DNA from: Gilliamella sp. ESL0405 | GTDB lineage: Bacteria > Pseudomonadota > Gammaproteobacteria > Enterobacterales > Orbaceae | Reading direction: 5' to 3' | DNA length: 64,000 bases | Assembly: GCF_019469205.1 (NCBI RefSeq) | Contig: NZ_CP048265.1 | Coordinates: 930,001-994,000 of the forward strand | In this document: one piece after another, positions 1-9,559 of the stretch | How the letters are laid out: every line of letters begins with the position of its first letter | How positions within the stretch are numbered: the stretch's first letter is position 1 | Position numbers and translations under genes: made by a program | The notes under the pieces: model-generated | Database searches by the model: none | Told to the model about the DNA's origin: nothing | Seen by the model: only the letters and a program-made list of their open reading frames with translations

Positions 1-55
1 CGTTATTATATCCTAAAATCAATAGCTAAAAAATAAGATTAGGAGCAAGAAAGAT

Positions 56-991
56 TTAATAAAACAGATCTTTTTCTTTAAAAAACCTATCTAAAAATGA
101 GCCATTAACTTTATCTTTATAACGATAGGTTAATTTATGTATAGAAGATTTATTTTTTATTTCTTCTAATTTTTCTAAGCAAAAGTCTTCATTAAAAGAT
201 AATTGCATTAGGTGAGTCGGTTCTTCAATTAAATTAATTGAGGCATTCCATTCATCTGCTAAACATTTGTGCTCATCAATGAGGCATCTAAAAATAAAAT
301 ATATTAGAAAGTAATCAATAATTTTATCTTCATTTTTCCAATAATCAAAAAGGGCGTTTCTCACACTACACATTAAGTTATTATTAGGTTGAGAATGCAT
401 AAACCAACTAGCAAATGCCAGATATGTGTGGCAATCAAACCAAGCACTGTCTTTAGTAATGCGAAAAGCAAAAAAATTGGATTGAAGAATTTGGGATGGT
501 ATCTTATGAGTTAATAAAACTGTCGCATCAATCCAAGTACCGCCATATTTTGCCAATAAGCAAACTCGAATAATATCTGATAAATGTACTGGCGTGATAA
601 TGCCTTTTTTATATTTTTCAATGATATATTCTGGTAACTCAATATAATCAAGATAATTTTCTTCTGTTAGCCGAATAATTTTACGGTCGCCAGCATACTT
701 TTCCACGCTTTCGAAACACAATTTAACAATATTTGGTGCGCTAGCTTCACCTTGAAACCAAATTTGCCAAATCGGTAATTGCTCCGGAGGGGTAAAGGCT
801 GCTTCGCAATTGACTTGAGCCGTATGACTACAATATTTAACAATATGATCATAAAATTCTTTCTGCTTACGATACGGCAGATTAAAAACTTCGTTTTTTA
901 GGTAATTTTTAACTTTTTTTCTAACCGGAGATAGAAAAATAGGAAAAGTTATGATTTTTATTATTTCTTTTGTAACTTTGTATGATAGCAT
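56..991 (-). CDS. Capsular-polysaccharide-type glycosyltransferase
   Basis: A 311-residue protein with the layout of Caps_synth / GT32-like sugar transferases. A basic N-terminal stretch with a hydrophobic patch (about residues 8-22) could hold it at the inner membrane. The segment IWQIWFQG (about 74-81) and the block SDIIRVCLLAKYGG...WIDA (138-156) carry the Asp residues that bind the nucleotide-sugar metal in this family. It probably transfers a sugar onto a surface polysaccharide or LPS; donor and acceptor cannot be read from sequence. It is divergent from the neighbouring GT8 gene, and no clear ribosome binding site precedes its ATG. The family call is from recognition, the role in this locus from context. 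Confidence 0.8.
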   Translation of the reverse strand: MLSYKVTKEIIKIITFPIFLSPVRKKVKNYLKNEVFNLPYRKQKEFYDHIVKYCSHTAQVNCEAAFTPPEQLPIWQIWFQGEASAPNIVKLCFESVEKYAGDRKIIRLTEENYLDYIELPEYIIEKYKKGIITPVHLSDIIRVCLLAKYGGTWIDATVLLTHKIPSQILQSNFFAFRITKDSAWFDCHTYLAFASWFMHSQPNNNLMCSVRNALFDYWKNEDKIIDYFLIYFIFRCLIDEHKCLADEWNASINLIEEPTHLMQLSFNEDFCLEKLEEIKNKSSIHKLTYRYKDKVNGSFLDRFFKEKDLFY

Positions 992-1130
992 GGTTTCAAA
1001 TGTTCACTTTATATTCTAAAATATTAGCACAATGTAAAAATCCTTTCTATAAATTATCAATTTATTTTAAACGATTATTTATAAGTGGTAAGAACTTTAT
1101 TCAGATAGAAAAATTAATTGAGAATGATGT

Positions 1131-2099
1131 ATGTTTGATTGGAAGAAATTTGTAAATAAAATGGAGACTTTTTCAGAAAGTAATGAACCAAATTCAAATA
1201 TGTTGCACATAGCATTAGCCTTTGATGATAATTATGCAATGCCTGCTGGGGTAACAATAACTTCTGTGATAAAAAACAATAGCTCTTCATGTTTTTGTTT
1301 TCATCTTTTAGTCGATAATGTTTCATTAGAAAATATAGCTAAGTTTAAAGAATTAGTTAATCAACAAGTCACTATTAAAATCTATTATTTAAATGATAAT
1401 TTTGAAATTAATCCCAATACATTAGTACTTGGTTATTTATCAGCTGTATCCTGTGTTCGTTTTATTTTACCAGCTTTATTGTATTCACAAACTAAGAAAT
1501 TTCTCTATATCGATAGTGATATTCTTTGTTTGAAGCCTATTTCAGAATTATATAATACTGATATTTCAAATTATGTTGCTGCGGTGATATCCGATGATAA
1601 GCCGATGCAAAACAAAATAAAGCAATTTTATAATATTGATTCTGAAAGATACTTTAATTCAGGAGTTTTATTGATAAATTCTGAAAAATGGATGCAAGAT
1701 GATCTTACTAATAAATGTATTGAGAAGGTCAACGACGGAAATATTTATCACTTTGCCGATCAGGATGTTTTAAATATTTTGCTAGAGAATAAAACATTAT
1801 TATTACCTATCAAATATAATACTAAAATTCATATTACTTTCCCTTGTAATGAAGAAAAAGCGATAGCACCTTACACCGTGTTATTACACTATGTTACTGG
1901 ATACAAGCCATGGTATCAGACATTTAACTCTCAGTTATTTCAAAGCTATCATGCTCTATCGCCTTGGAACAATACTCCTCGACCGCTTGCATTAAAGAAA
2001 TCATGGTTACGCAATTATGCAAAACACTGTTTCAAAGAAAAACAATTTAGCTTATCGATTAAATTCTATTATTTATATTTGTTAAGAAAACTAGTTTAA
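1131..2099 (+). CDS. GT8 family glycosyltransferase (LPS-type), paralogue 1
   Basis: A 322-residue GT8 enzyme of the WaaO/WaaJ/WaaR type (LPS outer-core glucosyl/galactosyltransferases). The nucleotide-sugar entry motif FDDNYAMPAG is at residues 31-40, the metal-binding DSD in YIDSDILC at 128-130, then YFNSGVLLIN, FADQDVLNIL and HYVTGYKPWYQ. After PWNN comes a basic tail of the Glyco_transf_8C type. The start is supported by the N-termini of the two other + strand paralogues. Its stop overlaps the convergent GT8 gene by 4 bp. Strong A+T bias fits the variable polysaccharide locus. The sugar transferred is unknown. Confidence 0.88.
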   Translation: MFDWKKFVNKMETFSESNEPNSNMLHIALAFDDNYAMPAGVTITSVIKNNSSSCFCFHLLVDNVSLENIAKFKELVNQQVTIKIYYLNDNFEINPNTLVLGYLSAVSCVRFILPALLYSQTKKFLYIDSDILCLKPISELYNTDISNYVAAVISDDKPMQNKIKQFYNIDSERYFNSGVLLINSEKWMQDDLTNKCIEKVNDGNIYHFADQDVLNILLENKTLLLPIKYNTKIHITFPCNEEKAIAPYTVLLHYVTGYKPWYQTFNSQLFQSYHALSPWNNTPRPLALKKSWLRNYAKHCFKEKQFSLSIKFYYLYLLRKLV

Positions 2100-3052
2100 T
2101 TTTTTTTCACTATTTTTAACTTAATATAAGTAAGAAAATACTTTAGGCTTGTAAAAAATTGCCCTTTTTTAAAAAAGGACTTAGCATAAATACGATAATC
2201 ATTAACCCGCATTTTATGCTTATAACTTTTAAGAGGAGTATTTGCCCAAGGGGTGAAGTGTTTATAAAAATTATACAAATTTTGTGCAAGTCCGGTGTGT
2301 TCTTGATACCACATCTTCCTTGCGCCAGTGAAATGAATTATGCATGGTAATGACGCTTTATCGTAAAAAAATGTCTCTTTTTGCTTATCATTCATCCAGG
2401 TAAATAAATAATTCCATTTTGGATCTATCCATAGAACTTGATTTTCTAATACGATATTTAAAGCATCTTGATCAGGATAGACTAGATTTTTGTTTTCAGA
2501 AGAAAGTAGTATCTGATTAACTTTGTTTTCAGTATCAAACTCAATCCACTTATGAACATTAATATATAAAAGGCCCGAGTTAAAATAATTGGTTGAATTA
2601 AGTTGAAGTCTTTCCTGATTTTTCAACATATTTTGTTTATCCAATGAATCGGGCGTTACAGCACATATCACTGAATCTATATTGATATCTAAAATTGAAG
2701 AAATATCAGCAAAACATAAAGTATCGGCATCAAGATAAATGAATTTATCAACAATACCATTTAATAGTCTGGGAACTGATAGTCGTATATACATCGACCG
2801 ATTGATATGTTTGACTTTGTTATTTTGAGTATCAGAATATTTTGTCAACTCTTCTACAGGAATTGAATATAGCGTAATTGAAGAGCTAAGTTGTTGTAAC
2901 TTCTGTTGTTCCTCTTGCGAGACATCATACAAAAAAACATGAAAATGAATATTATTATTGAGATTATTATGTACTATAGAGCTTATCGACACGCCTACAT
3001 GTTCAAGATAATTTGAATCAGTACAATATGCGATATTAATAATATTATTCAT
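2096..3052 (-). CDS. GT8 family glycosyltransferase, divergent paralogue
   Basis: A GT8 enzyme of about 318 residues, transcribed against its three neighbours. It has INIAYCTDSNYLEHVG at the N-terminus, DAD in YLDADTLC (108-110), YFNSGLLYIN, YPDQDALNIVL and a FTGARKMWYQ block near the end, followed by the same basic C-terminal tail type. The ATG at 3052 is preferred because AAGAG lies 8 nt upstream; the longer in-frame ATG at 3079 has no ribosome binding site. It is clearly more distant from the three + strand copies than they are from each other. It likely adds a different hexose to the same surface glycan (inference). Confidence 0.87.
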   Translation of the reverse strand: MNNIINIAYCTDSNYLEHVGVSISSIVHNNLNNNIHFHVFLYDVSQEEQQKLQQLSSSITLYSIPVEELTKYSDTQNNKVKHINRSMYIRLSVPRLLNGIVDKFIYLDADTLCFADISSILDINIDSVICAVTPDSLDKQNMLKNQERLQLNSTNYFNSGLLYINVHKWIEFDTENKVNQILLSSENKNLVYPDQDALNIVLENQVLWIDPKWNYLFTWMNDKQKETFFYDKASLPCIIHFTGARKMWYQEHTGLAQNLYNFYKHFTPWANTPLKSYKHKMRVNDYRIYAKSFFKKGQFFTSLKYFLTYIKLKIVKKN

Positions 3053-3203
3053 TTCAGACACTCTTAAATAACCTATCATGATATTTAGTCATTACCCAAT
3101 TAATATGTCAATATAAAATTGATTATTACTTCATTGTTTAATTTAACGTATGTTACAATGTTATTTCAAATTTTCTAAAATCATCCTTAAATATTAGTAA
3201 AAA

Positions 3204-4181
3204 ATGAAAGAAAATCTTTTTATCAAAAAAATCAATACATTATTTGAAAATGCTAAAGCATCTTTAGAAACCACACATATTGCATTTTGTTTTGATGACA
3301 ATTATGCAATGCCAGCAGGAATAGCGATGTCTTCGGTTATTTCAAATAATTTGGATAAGAATCTGGTATTCCATTTGTTTGCTAATAATGTAACTAATGA
3401 AAAAATATCAAGATTTAATCAACTAAACAGCGATAATGTTAGCATAATTTGTTATGAAATTGGGGATGATTTTTCGATTAATCCTGATACATTAGTATTG
3501 CATGTATCAGCCTCAACCTGCTTACGATTTGTCGTTCCTCAGATATTAAATAAAGTGACTTCGCGAGTTTTATATTTAGATTGCGATGTACTTTGTACAA
3601 ATAATCTCAATGAATTAATTCACACTGATTTAAGTGATAAATATGCAGCAGTAGTACCTGATGTTGATAAAACACAGGAAAAGCAATGCCCAGCTTGTGA
3701 TATCCCTTACGGTGAATATTTTAATGCCGGAATGATCTATATTAATACTGATATGTGGGTAGATAATAATCTTACCGATAAAGCGTTTGCTATGATAAAT
3801 AGCGGTAAAGTATATAAGTTTGCTGATCAAGATGTATTAAATATTTTGATGCAAGCTAAAACAGTATTTTTACCTAAACGTTTTAATATTCTTACCTCAT
3901 TAACGGTAGGCGGAAAAGAAGATAGTGTGATTGGCAATGATGCGGTGATAATTCATTATGTCACTGGCAATAAACCTTGGTACCAATTATATTTAACACC
4001 ACTTTATCAACGATATTTGTCATCCTCACCGTGGGCAAACGATAAATTGTTAGTAGCGAATGAAAATGCACCTTCTACAACCAGACGATATGCAAAATTA
4101 CTTGCCAGTCAACACAAATATTTTGCCGCTATTAAATATTATCTCCTTTATCTAAAACATAAAGCTTGTAAAAAACATTAA
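3204..4181 (+). CDS. GT8 family glycosyltransferase (LPS-type), paralogue 2
   Basis: A 325-residue GT8 enzyme closely related to the one at 1131. It shares FDDNYAMPAG (30-39), LYLDCDVLC with DCD at 126-128, YFNAGMIYIN, FADQDVLNIL, HYVTGNKPWYQ and the PWAND-plus-basic-tail C-terminus. The middle residue of DxD is Cys, which the family tolerates because only the two Asp bind metal. It is followed after 10 bp by the next GT8 gene, so the two form a small operon. Its donor sugar probably differs from paralogue 1, but nothing in the sequence says which. Confidence 0.88.
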   Translation: MKENLFIKKINTLFENAKASLETTHIAFCFDDNYAMPAGIAMSSVISNNLDKNLVFHLFANNVTNEKISRFNQLNSDNVSIICYEIGDDFSINPDTLVLHVSASTCLRFVVPQILNKVTSRVLYLDCDVLCTNNLNELIHTDLSDKYAAVVPDVDKTQEKQCPACDIPYGEYFNAGMIYINTDMWVDNNLTDKAFAMINSGKVYKFADQDVLNILMQAKTVFLPKRFNILTSLTVGGKEDSVIGNDAVIIHYVTGNKPWYQLYLTPLYQRYLSSSPWANDKLLVANENAPSTTRRYAKLLASQHKYFAAIKYYLLYLKHKACKKH

Positions 4182-4191
4182 GGATTAGATT

Positions 4192-5166
4192 GTGATTAAT
4201 GTTGATGCATTTATTAATAAAAAAAATGAATTATTGTCTTGTGCTTTTTCAGATGCTAAACACGTATTGCATATTCTTTTATGTTTTGATGATAACTACG
4301 CTTTATCTGCTGGAGTCGATATTATTTCGGTTATTGAAAATAATCAAAAACAGCCAATTCATTTTCATCTTTTTACCCATAATCTAAATGATGAAAATAG
4401 AAAGAAACTCTCTCTTATCAAAGCTAATGATGTTGCTATAACTGAATATGTGATTAATGATCAGTTTAAAATTGATAAAAAAAATACCGAACAATTTCCT
4501 ATTGCCGCTTGCGTCAGATTGATAGCGCCAATGATCTTAAAAGATATTGCTACCAAATTATTGTATATTGATAGTGATACGCTTTGTATTAAAAAATTGG
4601 ATTTAATTGAACAAATTAATTTAGATTCTATTATTGTAGCAGCTGTTGCTGATATGCCCTATATGCAACAATCACAATGCGCTAAATATGATGTTATATT
4701 TGGCACGTATTTCAATTCAGGTGTTATGTTAATTAATGTGCCACTTTGGTGTCAGCAAGATATCACATCTAAGACATTAAAACTTTTAAATAGTGGTGAA
4801 AAATACCAATTTCCTGATCAAGATGTGTTAAATATTGCTATTGGTGAAAAAAGATTTATCTTGCCGCAAAAGTATAATAATTTGCTTGCATTATCGGTTA
4901 ATGGTAATGAAGATGCCAATGTGCCACAAGATACGGTTCTTATCCATTACATCACTAAAAATAAGCCATGGCATCAGCCATATCGCTCCAGATTGTTTGA
5001 CAACTATTTAGAACAATCCCCATGGCGAAATGATTGTTTACCACTCTACTGTGCAAAGAAAACCTCATCAATACGGGCTTACTCTCGATTGATGTTTAAA
5101 CAAAAAAAATATTTGTCCGGGATAGGTCACTATTTGATCTATTTAAAAACCAAATTGCTGAAATAA
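4192..5166 (+). CDS. GT8 family glycosyltransferase (LPS-type), paralogue 3
   Basis: A 324-residue GT8 enzyme starting at GTG, 7 nt after AAGGA, and 10 bp behind the previous gene. Motifs are CFDDNYALSAG (31-41), LYIDSDTLC with DSD at 127-129, YFNSGVMLIN, FPDQDVLNIA and HYITKNKPWHQ, where His replaces the Tyr of its sisters in the WYQ block. The C-terminus again has PWRND and a basic tail. It is the last gene of the polysaccharide locus before the housekeeping gene yoaA, and most likely acts on the cytoplasmic face of the inner membrane in LPS core or O-unit assembly. Confidence 0.88.
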   Translation: MINVDAFINKKNELLSCAFSDAKHVLHILLCFDDNYALSAGVDIISVIENNQKQPIHFHLFTHNLNDENRKKLSLIKANDVAITEYVINDQFKIDKKNTEQFPIAACVRLIAPMILKDIATKLLYIDSDTLCIKKLDLIEQINLDSIIVAAVADMPYMQQSQCAKYDVIFGTYFNSGVMLINVPLWCQQDITSKTLKLLNSGEKYQFPDQDVLNIAIGEKRFILPQKYNNLLALSVNGNEDANVPQDTVLIHYITKNKPWHQPYRSRLFDNYLEQSPWRNDCLPLYCAKKTSSIRAYSRLMFKQKKYLSGIGHYLIYLKTKLLK

Positions 5167-5514
5167 AATGCGATTCTCTCTCTGAGAAAAATTAATTGAA
5201 ATATTAATCAATATTGGCTTATCCAAACGTTTATGATTTAACGATTATTCATCTTTCAGTAATATTTAATCAATTGATTATTAGGCATAAAAATATGATT
5301 TAGTCGATGTGTAAACTAATCCTGTATATCTTTTTCTTTCGGTTATTGGTATAGTATGCCACTTATTTAAGTGGTTAATTGTTCAATTCTATAAAATAAA
5401 TTCATATCAGCATAAATGAACGTACTCAACTTTCATTGCGTTTTAATATTCCTAAATAGATTTTCTTATTTTGATTAATGTGTTGAATTTATCTTTTTAT
5501 CAGGTGCATGTTAA
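5167..5514. other. Intergenic region upstream of yoaA
   Basis: About 350 bp of AT-rich DNA without an open frame. It holds a short TTCTC/GAGAA hairpin (5174-5188) just after the GT8 stop, possibly a weak terminator, and a 16-bp palindrome at 5359-5374. No promoter could be assigned with confidence. Confidence 0.5.
5359..5374. promoter_or_regulatory. Palindrome CCACTTA-TT-TAAGTGG upstream of yoaA
   Basis: Perfect 7-bp arms separated by two bases, about 140 bp before the yoaA start codon. The size and symmetry fit an operator for a dimeric repressor. It does not match the LexA consensus, and I cannot name the regulator. Confidence 0.3.
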
Positions 5515-7419
5515 GTGATTGATGATTTTGCAGAAAATGGTTTACTGGCTAAAGCGATAGACGGCTTTGTGGCAAGAGAGCCACAACGCAACATGGCGAG
5601 TAAAGTTTCCGAATCGATAGAAAAACAGCATGCTCTTGTGGTTGAAGCAGGTACCGGAACGGGTAAAACTTTCGCTTATCTTGTACCTGCCTTGCGCAGT
5701 GAAAAGAAAGTGATACTTTCAACAGGATCTAAAAATTTACAAGAACAACTATTTAGTAAAGATCTACCGATTATCAAAAAGGCATTAAATTACACGGGTA
5801 AAATATCGTTACTGAAAGGGAGATCGAACTATCTTTGTTTAGAACGTTTGTATCATCAATATGCCGCCGCCGGTGATCTCAATAAAGATTTACGTGTTGA
5901 TTTGGCTAGGGTCAAAAACTGGTCGATTAAAACCAAAGATGGCGATATCAGTAAATGCACAACGGTTACTGAGGATAATCCGATTTGGCCTATTTTAACC
6001 AGCACTAATGATAGTTGTCTTGGAAGTGATTGTGAACATTATAACGATTGCTATGTCGTCAAAGCCCGAAAGCGAGCATTAAATGCGGATGTTGTTGTTG
6101 TCAATCATCATCTATTTTTAGCGGATGTGGTAGTAAAAGACACCGGATTTGGCGAACTCATACCTAAAGCTGATGTGATGATTTTTGATGAAGCGCATCA
6201 ACTTCCAGATTTAGCTTGTCATTATTTCGGCGAACAATTAACAAGTAGACAACTTTTTGATTTAGCCAAAGAAATTACTCTTTGTTATCGCACCGAAGTC
6301 AAAGACATGGCTCAACTACAACAGTGTGCCGATAAACTTCAAAAATGCACTCAAGATTTACGGTTGGTCATTAATCAGCAAGCACCCAAAGGTAATTTAC
6401 GTACTTTATTTAATCAACCTGCTGTAAAACAAGAATTATCTTATCTTTTTGATGCGCTAAACTTTTGTCACGAAGTGATGTTATTAGCTATTGGTCGTTC
6501 TTCAACGCTCGATAACTGTTTTGATAGAGTAAGCCAATATACTTTGCTGTTAAAACGACTTCAAGAGATCAATACCACCGGCTATAGTTATTGGTATGAA
6601 AGTAGTCTTAACTACTTTCTCTTTGCGTTAACGCCATTATCGGTTGCCGATAAGTTCACCGAATTATTAGCGGAACGAAAAGGCAGTTGGATATTTACCT
6701 CTGCTACTTTGTCAGTCAATAATCAATTAGATTATTTTACTAAACGTTTAGGCTTAACCAATGCTGACTCATTAATATTAGAAAGCCCTTTTGATTATGC
6801 TCATCAAACCATAATGTGTGTGCCTCGCTATATTCCTTCACCTAATGAACAAGGTAATGCGGAAAAACTGGTCAATATTCTATTGCCGGTGATTGAAGCA
6901 AATAATGGGCGATGTTTCTTTTTATGTACCTCTTATGCAATGATGAATGCATTGGCTAAGCAGTTTAGAGAGCTGACCCAATTACCCGTACTGGTTCAAG
7001 GTGAAACCAGCAAAGTAAAATTATTAGATCAGTTTGTTGCCAGCGGTAATGCACTGTTAATCGCAACCAGTAGCTTTTGGGAGGGGATAGATGTTAGAGG
7101 CGATACCCTATCATGTGTTATCATAGATAAGTTACCATTTACATCTCCGGACGATCCACTTATTAAAGCGCGTATGGAGGATTGTCAAATGCAAGGTGGC
7201 GATGCGTTTAATGATGTACAACTACCAGAAGCGGTGATCACCTTAAAACAAGGTGTCGGGCGCTTGATACGTCACCATAATGATCGTGGTGCAATTATTA
7301 TTTGTGATAATCGTCTGGTCATGCGACCATACGGTGCAACATTTATTAATAGTTTACCGCCTTCACCCAGAACACGAGATATAAATAAAGTAATTAATTT
7401 CTTATTATCAAAGAACTAA
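5515..7419 (+). CDS. yoaA: ATP-dependent DNA helicase YoaA (DinG/XPD family)
   Basis: A 634-residue iron-sulfur superfamily 2 helicase, close to E. coli YoaA along its whole length. Walker A GTGTGKT is at 46-52 and the DEAH box of motif II at 225-228. Four cysteines for the 4Fe-4S cluster are at 108 (SNYLC), 168, 173 and 179 (CLGSDC...NDC). The C-terminal motifs SSFWEGIDVRGD and QGVGRLIR complete the ATPase core. Known role: unwinding damaged DNA at stalled forks, with a reported link to the clamp-loader subunit HolC in E. coli. Translation starts at GTG with AGGTG upstream; no in-frame ATG is nearby. tsaB follows after 27 bp, as in E. coli. Confidence 0.95.
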   Translation: MIDDFAENGLLAKAIDGFVAREPQRNMASKVSESIEKQHALVVEAGTGTGKTFAYLVPALRSEKKVILSTGSKNLQEQLFSKDLPIIKKALNYTGKISLLKGRSNYLCLERLYHQYAAAGDLNKDLRVDLARVKNWSIKTKDGDISKCTTVTEDNPIWPILTSTNDSCLGSDCEHYNDCYVVKARKRALNADVVVVNHHLFLADVVVKDTGFGELIPKADVMIFDEAHQLPDLACHYFGEQLTSRQLFDLAKEITLCYRTEVKDMAQLQQCADKLQKCTQDLRLVINQQAPKGNLRTLFNQPAVKQELSYLFDALNFCHEVMLLAIGRSSTLDNCFDRVSQYTLLLKRLQEINTTGYSYWYESSLNYFLFALTPLSVADKFTELLAERKGSWIFTSATLSVNNQLDYFTKRLGLTNADSLILESPFDYAHQTIMCVPRYIPSPNEQGNAEKLVNILLPVIEANNGRCFFLCTSYAMMNALAKQFRELTQLPVLVQGETSKVKLLDQFVASGNALLIATSSFWEGIDVRGDTLSCVIIDKLPFTSPDDPLIKARMEDCQMQGGDAFNDVQLPEAVITLKQGVGRLIRHHNDRGAIIICDNRLVMRPYGATFINSLPPSPRTRDINKVINFLLSKN

Positions 7420-7446
7420 CAAAAGACAGAAATTTTTGGGAAAAAA

Positions 7447-8127
7447 ATGAGTACTATATTAGCAATTGATACTTCAACTGAAGCTTGTTCGGTCGCTTTA
7501 CTTTATCGTAATGAAATCACTTCAGATTTTATGATCTCAGCCAGAGACCATACTAAGCAAATACTCCCTATGGTAGATAAAATATTGCACCAATCTGACT
7601 GCTCACTTTCTCAAGTTGATGCTATTGCTTTTGGCCAAGGCCCCGGAAGTTTTACCGGTGTTCGAATTGGCATTGGGGTTGCCCAAGGTTTAGCATTGGG
7701 GCTTGATAAACCAATGATAGGCGTATCAACGTTAATGACTTTAGCTCAAGGGGCATATCGTAACAAACAAGCAACCGATGTAATTGCAGCAATCGATGCC
7801 AGAATGAACGAGGTCTACTTAGGACAATACCATTATATCGATGATCAATGGCAAGCGGTTATCACTCCTTGCGTTGTTGCACCTGAAAAAGTCGGTGACA
7901 AAATACAAACGATAACCAGCTCAACTTATTGTGCAGGTACTGGCTGGCAAACTTATCCGGATATGTTAACGAACATTAAACAAAGTGATGTTTTACTGCC
8001 CGATGCTCAAGATTTGATTGTCATTGCTGAACAAAAATGGCAAAACAATGAGTGGCTAAATGTACAGGATGCTGAACCCACCTATTTACGAAACGAAGTA
8101 ACATGGAAAAAGTTACCGGGGCGATAA
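7447..8127 (+). CDS. tsaB: tRNA threonylcarbamoyladenosine biosynthesis protein TsaB
   Basis: A 226-residue member of the ASKHA fold, the non-catalytic partner of TsaD in making t6A37 on ANN-decoding tRNAs. It starts with ILAIDTSTEACSVAL, contains FGQGPGSFTGVRIGIG (about 61-76) and lacks the metal-binding HxxxH of TsaD, as expected for TsaB. Length matches E. coli TsaB (about 231). It is co-transcribed with yoaA. It should be essential. A bidirectional terminator separates it from grxA. Confidence 0.95.
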   Translation: MSTILAIDTSTEACSVALLYRNEITSDFMISARDHTKQILPMVDKILHQSDCSLSQVDAIAFGQGPGSFTGVRIGIGVAQGLALGLDKPMIGVSTLMTLAQGAYRNKQATDVIAAIDARMNEVYLGQYHYIDDQWQAVITPCVVAPEKVGDKIQTITSSTYCAGTGWQTYPDMLTNIKQSDVLLPDAQDLIVIAEQKWQNNEWLNVQDAEPTYLRNEVTWKKLPGR

Positions 8128-8129
8128 AA

Positions 8130-8151
8130 AAAGCCACAATTAAGTGGCTTT
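8130..8151. terminator. Bidirectional terminator between tsaB and grxA
   Basis: Stem AAAGCCAC / GTGGCTTT with a 6-nt AATTAA loop, 3 bp after the tsaB stop. An A-run on its left and T-rich DNA on its right let it serve both converging genes. Confidence 0.8.
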
Positions 8152-8175
8152 TAAATAGAATTTGATGATGAAAGA

Positions 8176-8442
8176 TTACTCTTTGAAAAGACCTAAATGC
8201 TCTTTAGCATAAGCTTCAAAGTCAGTGCATCCACCAATTGGTTTTTCATCAATAAAGATTTGTGGCACAGTTTCAACTGGCTTGCCCACACTTTTAGAAA
8301 GATCTTCTTTAGTAATGCCTTCTGCATTAATGTCGACATAACGATAAGAAAAATCATCACGTTCTTGCGATAATTTTTCGGCTAACTCTTTCGCTCGTAC
8401 GCAATACGGACAGCCTTGACGACCAAAAATTACAGTATACAT
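8176..8442 (-). CDS. grxA: Glutaredoxin 1
   Basis: An 88-residue dithiol glutaredoxin with active site GCPYC (residues 10-14), the cis-Pro segment TVPQIF and GGCTDF near the end. It matches E. coli GrxA far better than GrxC, including YVDINAEGITKEDL. It reduces disulfides such as those in ribonucleotide reductase and OxyR using glutathione. The ATG has AGAGGTG close upstream. It is convergent with tsaB and shares its terminator. In E. coli the gene is OxyR-activated; I could not identify an OxyR site here. Confidence 0.95.
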   Translation of the reverse strand: MYTVIFGRQGCPYCVRAKELAEKLSQERDDFSYRYVDINAEGITKEDLSKSVGKPVETVPQIFIDEKPIGGCTDFEAYAKEHLGLFKE

Positions 8443-8808
8443 TTGTCACCTCTTTCATTGATATTAATGATATGTTCACTATACTTTAGTTTTAAAGAAA
8501 AAAAAGTTGTTAAACATATTTGTTTAAATAGATTATATCTATTGATAATCAAATTGGAAAGTTAAAAAGGCTTTAAGGTGGATCACCAAAATTAGATTGC
8601 TTATTTTTTCATATATTTCATCGCACTTTTGAAACAGCCAGCAACATTATTTTTATAATATGATTATATTATTAGAGAATAAAGACTGTTTTTTAGTCAG
8701 CCTGTTATAACTAAACTTTTCTTGAAATAGCAAAAATAAATATTATTTATTATGCTTATTGATAAGCGAAAGCTATAATCGGTTGTAATTAACTAATTGG
8801 ATATAAAT
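8443..8808. other. Intergenic region between grxA and the yggN-like gene
   Basis: About 365 bp of AT-rich DNA holding the divergent promoters. I see no open frame, repeat or recognisable operator in it. Confidence 0.4.
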
Positions 8809-9501
8809 ATGTTAAAAAAAATATTATTAATCGTTTTGTTATTACCCATGAGTGTCTATGCTGCTAAAAAAGAGTGTGCTGTTAAACCCAGTTATGACAT
8901 CTCTATCAGCAAAGAGAGTGTGCATATTTACAATAAAAAGGATGATTTGATTATTTTGCCAAACGGTAATGTAATATTAAATCAAAAATCGATAACGCCA
9001 AATCGTGCCTTACAAAAAAAATTAATCCAATTTCAAAAGGATTTTCGGATTCAGCTACCTAAGCTTGAACAACAATCTTTAGACCTTTTACTTGAGATAA
9101 AAACAAGTTTTGATCAAGCTATAGTAAATCAATTAAGTGATGATAGTGAGCTGAAAAGTGAATTAAATAAATTGTATAAACGCTTGGTCAAGTTGCTTCA
9201 TACAGCCATTATCACTGAGCAAGGTAATACTCAATTTCATTATGAAAATTTTAATAATCTAAAAAAAGAAGGACAAGATATTGGCGAACGTATTTTTTAT
9301 AATGTGGTCGGTGGCAGTATTTTGCATTTTAATTTTTTCAAAAATATGGGTGCAATTAAAGAGATTTCCAAAAACGAATGGAAGGCGCAAAAGCCTAAAC
9401 TTAAAGCTTTTGAAGCCAATATTTGTTCAGTTATAACCAATTTTGACCAAAATTATAAACAAATATTGACTGAACTTAACCAATCAACCATAACTGAATA
9501 G
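8809..9501 (+). CDS. DUF2884 (YggN-like) periplasmic protein
   Basis: A 230-residue secreted protein: signal peptide MLKKILLIVLLLPMSVYA (1-18), then CAV...YDISISKESVHI, LIILPNGNVILN and a helical middle part, with a late Cys in EANICSVI. The pattern matches E. coli YggN (DUF2884), including the paired Cys near each end, which probably form a disulfide. Function is unknown in the family; the location is probably the periplasm. The ATG at 8809 is preferred over the in-frame TTG at 8797 because it begins the signal peptide. It is a single gene between grxA and folD. Confidence 0.75.
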   Translation: MLKKILLIVLLLPMSVYAAKKECAVKPSYDISISKESVHIYNKKDDLIILPNGNVILNQKSITPNRALQKKLIQFQKDFRIQLPKLEQQSLDLLLEIKTSFDQAIVNQLSDDSELKSELNKLYKRLVKLLHTAIITEQGNTQFHYENFNNLKKEGQDIGERIFYNVVGGSILHFNFFKNMGAIKEISKNEWKAQKPKLKAFEANICSVITNFDQNYKQILTELNQSTITE

Positions 9502-9559
9502 ACATTAATAAAAACTTTTGCGAGAATAATATTTTCAGTAAACATAGAAATGAAGACTT

